DNA from: Armatimonadota bacterium
GTDB lineage: Bacteria > Armatimonadota > UBA5829 > DTJY01
Direction: 5' to 3'
Length of the DNA: 64,000 nt
Assembly (NCBI GenBank): GCA_023511795.1
Contig: JAIMAU010000007.1
Span: 80,206 to 144,205 of the forward strand
This document shows, piece after piece, positions 62,700 to 64,000 of the stretch (within the stretch, counting starts at the first letter, position 1; each line of letters begins with the position of its first letter). The position numbers and the translations under genes were made by a program. Below the pieces are notes generated by a model. The model did not search any database. It saw only the letters and a program-made list of their open reading frames with translations, and was not told the DNA's origin.

Positions 62700-63224
62700 T
62701 TATATCTTCTCAACCTGTCCAAAATCGAGCTCAACCGGTGTATCTCTTCCAAAGATTGAGATTAGCACCCTCAGCTTTTCCTTCTGAACATTCACGTCTT
62801 CGATGGTGCCAGTAAAGTCGGTAAATGGACCGGAGGTAACACGGACGACTTGCCCCTTTTCCCATTGAACGCGAGGTTTCTGTCGTGGTCCCTCCACGGC
62901 AGCTAGGATATTGGCAATCTCTTTTTCTTGCAAAGGAACCGGTCGGTTTCCTGAGCTGACGAACCCAGTTACGCCAGTCGTGCTTTTCACAAGATACCAC
63001 GTCTGGTCATCTAGTATCATCTCAATGAGTATGTAACCTGGGAAAATTTTGCGTTGGACCTCGCGCCGCTTCCCGCCACGAGTCCGAAGCTCAGGCTCGG
63101 TTGGGATAATAATGCGAAATATCCGGTCCTTTAAGTTCATAGACTCGGCACGACGCTCGATATTAGTTTTTACTTTGTTTTCATGTCCTGAGTACGTATG
63201 AACAGCGTACCAGTTCTTCTCCAT
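62700..63224 (-). CDS. nusG: transcription antitermination factor NusG
   Basis: A 174-residue protein: NGN domain (about 1-110, NWYAVHTYSGHENKV, FPGYILIEM) and C-terminal KOW domain (about 120-174, GQVVRVTSGPFTDFTGTIEDV). It couples RNA polymerase to ribosomes or Rho. It follows secE in the classic order. Confidence 0.98.
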   Translation of the reverse strand: MEKNWYAVHTYSGHENKVKTNIERRAESMNLKDRIFRIIIPTEPELRTRGGKRREVQRKIFPGYILIEMILDDQTWYLVKSTTGVTGFVSSGNRPVPLQEKEIANILAAVEGPRQKPRVQWEKGQVVRVTSGPFTDFTGTIEDVNVQKEKLRVLISIFGRDTPVELDFGQVEKI

Positions 63225-63252
63225 GATCGCCTAGCCTCTCGTTCTAAACATG

Positions 63253-63468
63253 CTACCAACCAAACCGCCGAGTGATGACACTGAGCAGGTAATCGAGCCC
63301 ACCTACCCAAAGCGTGACAATCGCTACCGCCGCGATTACAATGGCGGTAGATTTCTTGAGCTCGTCATATGTCGGCCACGTTGTTTTCTTAAGTTCAAGC
63401 CAAACTTCTCTTAAGAACCTGCCTACTCTTTGGAAGGTTCCTTCCTTCTTGTTGGTGCCGTTTGCCAT
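63253..63468 (-). CDS. secE: preprotein translocase subunit SecE
   Basis: A 71-residue protein with the SecE core: RFLREVWLELKKTTWPTYDEL, then a single membrane helix (about 40-62). It stabilises SecY in the Sec channel. Its start has the GGAAGTGACCTC upstream region. Confidence 0.96.
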   Translation of the reverse strand: MANGTNKKEGTFQRVGRFLREVWLELKKTTWPTYDELKKSTAIVIAAVAIVTLWVGGLDYLLSVITRRFGW

Positions 63469-63584
63469 GAGGTCACTTCCTTTGCGCTTGTGCCCTTTTA
63501 GGAGCGCGAATCATAAAAATGCTCCGCTGCACACCTTTAACTCGAGGTGACAGGGAGCGGCTGAGATTTTGGTAGAAAAGTCAG

Positions 63585-63660
63585 TGGCAGGGGCAGCCGG
63601 ATTCGAACCGACGACACCCGGTTTTGGAGACCGGCGCTCTACCAACTGAGCTATGCCCCT
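63585..63660 (-). tRNA. tRNA-Trp (anticodon CCA)
   Basis: Cloverleaf on the minus strand: acceptor AGGGGCA with TGCCCCT, D arm TAGCTCAGTTGGTAGAGC, anticodon loop with CCA, T arm GGTTCGAATCC. Discriminator G and an encoded CCA tail at 63585-63587; mature body 63588-63660. It lies between rpmG and secE, as in many bacteria. Confidence 0.97.
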
Positions 63661-63743
63661 GCGGACTGCATATTTATCTTACCACATTCAACGCGGATTG
63701 TAAATAGACGGCGCTTTTTAATTGCCGTTGCAATCCGTACAGC

Positions 63744-63905
63744 CTACTTTGCTTCACGATGAAGCGTGTGCTTTCTGCATACTTTGCAGAATTTACGCAG
63801 CTCAATACGGTCGGGATCGCTGCGTTTGTTTTTTGTAGTCGTGTAATTTCTTGCCTTGCACTCAGTGCATGCAAGCGTAATTATGACTCTGGCATCGGTT
63901 GCCAT
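63744..63905 (-). CDS. rpmG: 50S ribosomal protein L33
   Basis: A 53-residue protein. The sequence begins [20 protein letters not shown] and carries the two CxxC pairs (CTEC, CKVC) of the zinc-binding form, ending HTLHREAK. Position between tuf and tRNA-Trp supports the call. Confidence 0.97.
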   Translation of the reverse strand: MATDARVIITLACTECKARNYTTTKNKRSDPDRIELRKFCKVCRKHTLHREAK

Positions 63906-63923
63906 GAAAATCCCCCAGTCTCG

Positions 63924-64000
63924 TTACTCAATCAATGCGGAGATGACGCCGGCGCCCACAGTGTGGCCGCCTTCCCGAATCGCAAACCGAAGACCTTCCT
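63924..64000 (-). CDS. tuf: elongation factor Tu, C-terminal fragment (runs off the window)
   Basis: The 77 bases encode the conserved EF-Tu end, GLRFAIREGGHTVGAGVIS followed by ALIE and a TAA stop at 63924-63926. The rest of the gene lies beyond the right edge. Confidence 0.95.
   Translation of the reverse strand, partial: EGLRFAIREGGHTVGAGVISALIE

Noticed and set aside
63674..63874. 66-residue minus-strand frame near the rpmG locus
   Set aside because: It is out of frame with the clear L33 gene at 63744-63905.

Overview
The window looks like a chromosomal segment of a diderm, non-pathogenic environmental bacterium, most plausibly from Armatimonadota or a close neighbour. This is inferred from gene content; no rRNA gene is present. 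The clues are a mixture of traits. Lipopolysaccharide-export-like LptA and LptC proteins imply an outer membrane. A CsaB-type pyruvyl transferase beside a DUF5693 membrane protein, a SigH-like sigma factor and a perfect Bacillus-type LexA box are traits shared with Gram-positive relatives. PEP-CTERM surface proteins, DUF4342, DUF6754, DUF5335 and several large secreted glycoside hydrolases complete the picture. No mobile element, phage gene or CRISPR array was seen.

Layout. 1-9,800: tRNA-Lys, ftsY, a two-gene ABC importer (fused permease plus ATPase), an arsenate-reductase-like protein, a GDP-deoxyhexose pair of SDR enzymes, and a phosphate module (two DUF47/PhoU-like proteins plus a PiT permease). 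10,300-18,300: divergent secreted glycosidases (DUF6259 and GH38-like), a lone pseudopilin, a nitroreductase, an exported M55 aminopeptidase and a small ACT-like regulator. 18,400-31,300: a mostly leftward envelope block (LptA, LptC, lipoprotein, CsaB, DUF5693, rhomboid), then dgt, signal peptidase I, SigH-like sigma, DUF4342, a PEP-CTERM protein, a CvpA-like protein and a MEMO1-family protein. 31,500-48,300: four large GT-C/TPR membrane proteins in tandem, a second PEP-CTERM protein, a 1,365-residue secreted protein and a GHL10 glycosidase. 48,400-54,500: a LexA-box-controlled small gene, a cluster of uncharacterised membrane proteins including DUF6754, DUF5335 and an acidic protein. 54,600-61,300: a secreted FAD oxidoreductase, an APC permease with a STAS-USP-USP partner, and a UroD-like protein. 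61,450-64,000: the conserved tuf-rpmG-tRNA-Trp-secE-nusG-rplK-rplA block on the minus strand.

The most striking signal is regulatory. A 22-base element of the form CCTAGTA-N4-TACCTGTTTTT lies exactly 11 bases upstream of a TTGACA-N17-TATWMT promoter. It occurs twice in tandem before the PEP-CTERM gene at 40,808 and a third time, on the other strand, before the PEP-CTERM gene ending at 28,705. All three copies keep identical spacing, and each gene has a leader of about 280-310 bases. This suggests a dedicated activator controlling exosortase-substrate genes. Other notable signals are a perfect CGAAC-N4-GTTCG box inside a perfect sigma-70 promoter before an unknown 93-residue gene, a signal peptidase I whose nucleophile position reads Cys, a consensus promoter-to-terminator unit of about 100 bases upstream of the phosphate operon, and C-depleted mosaic segments inside two of the GT-C/TPR genes.
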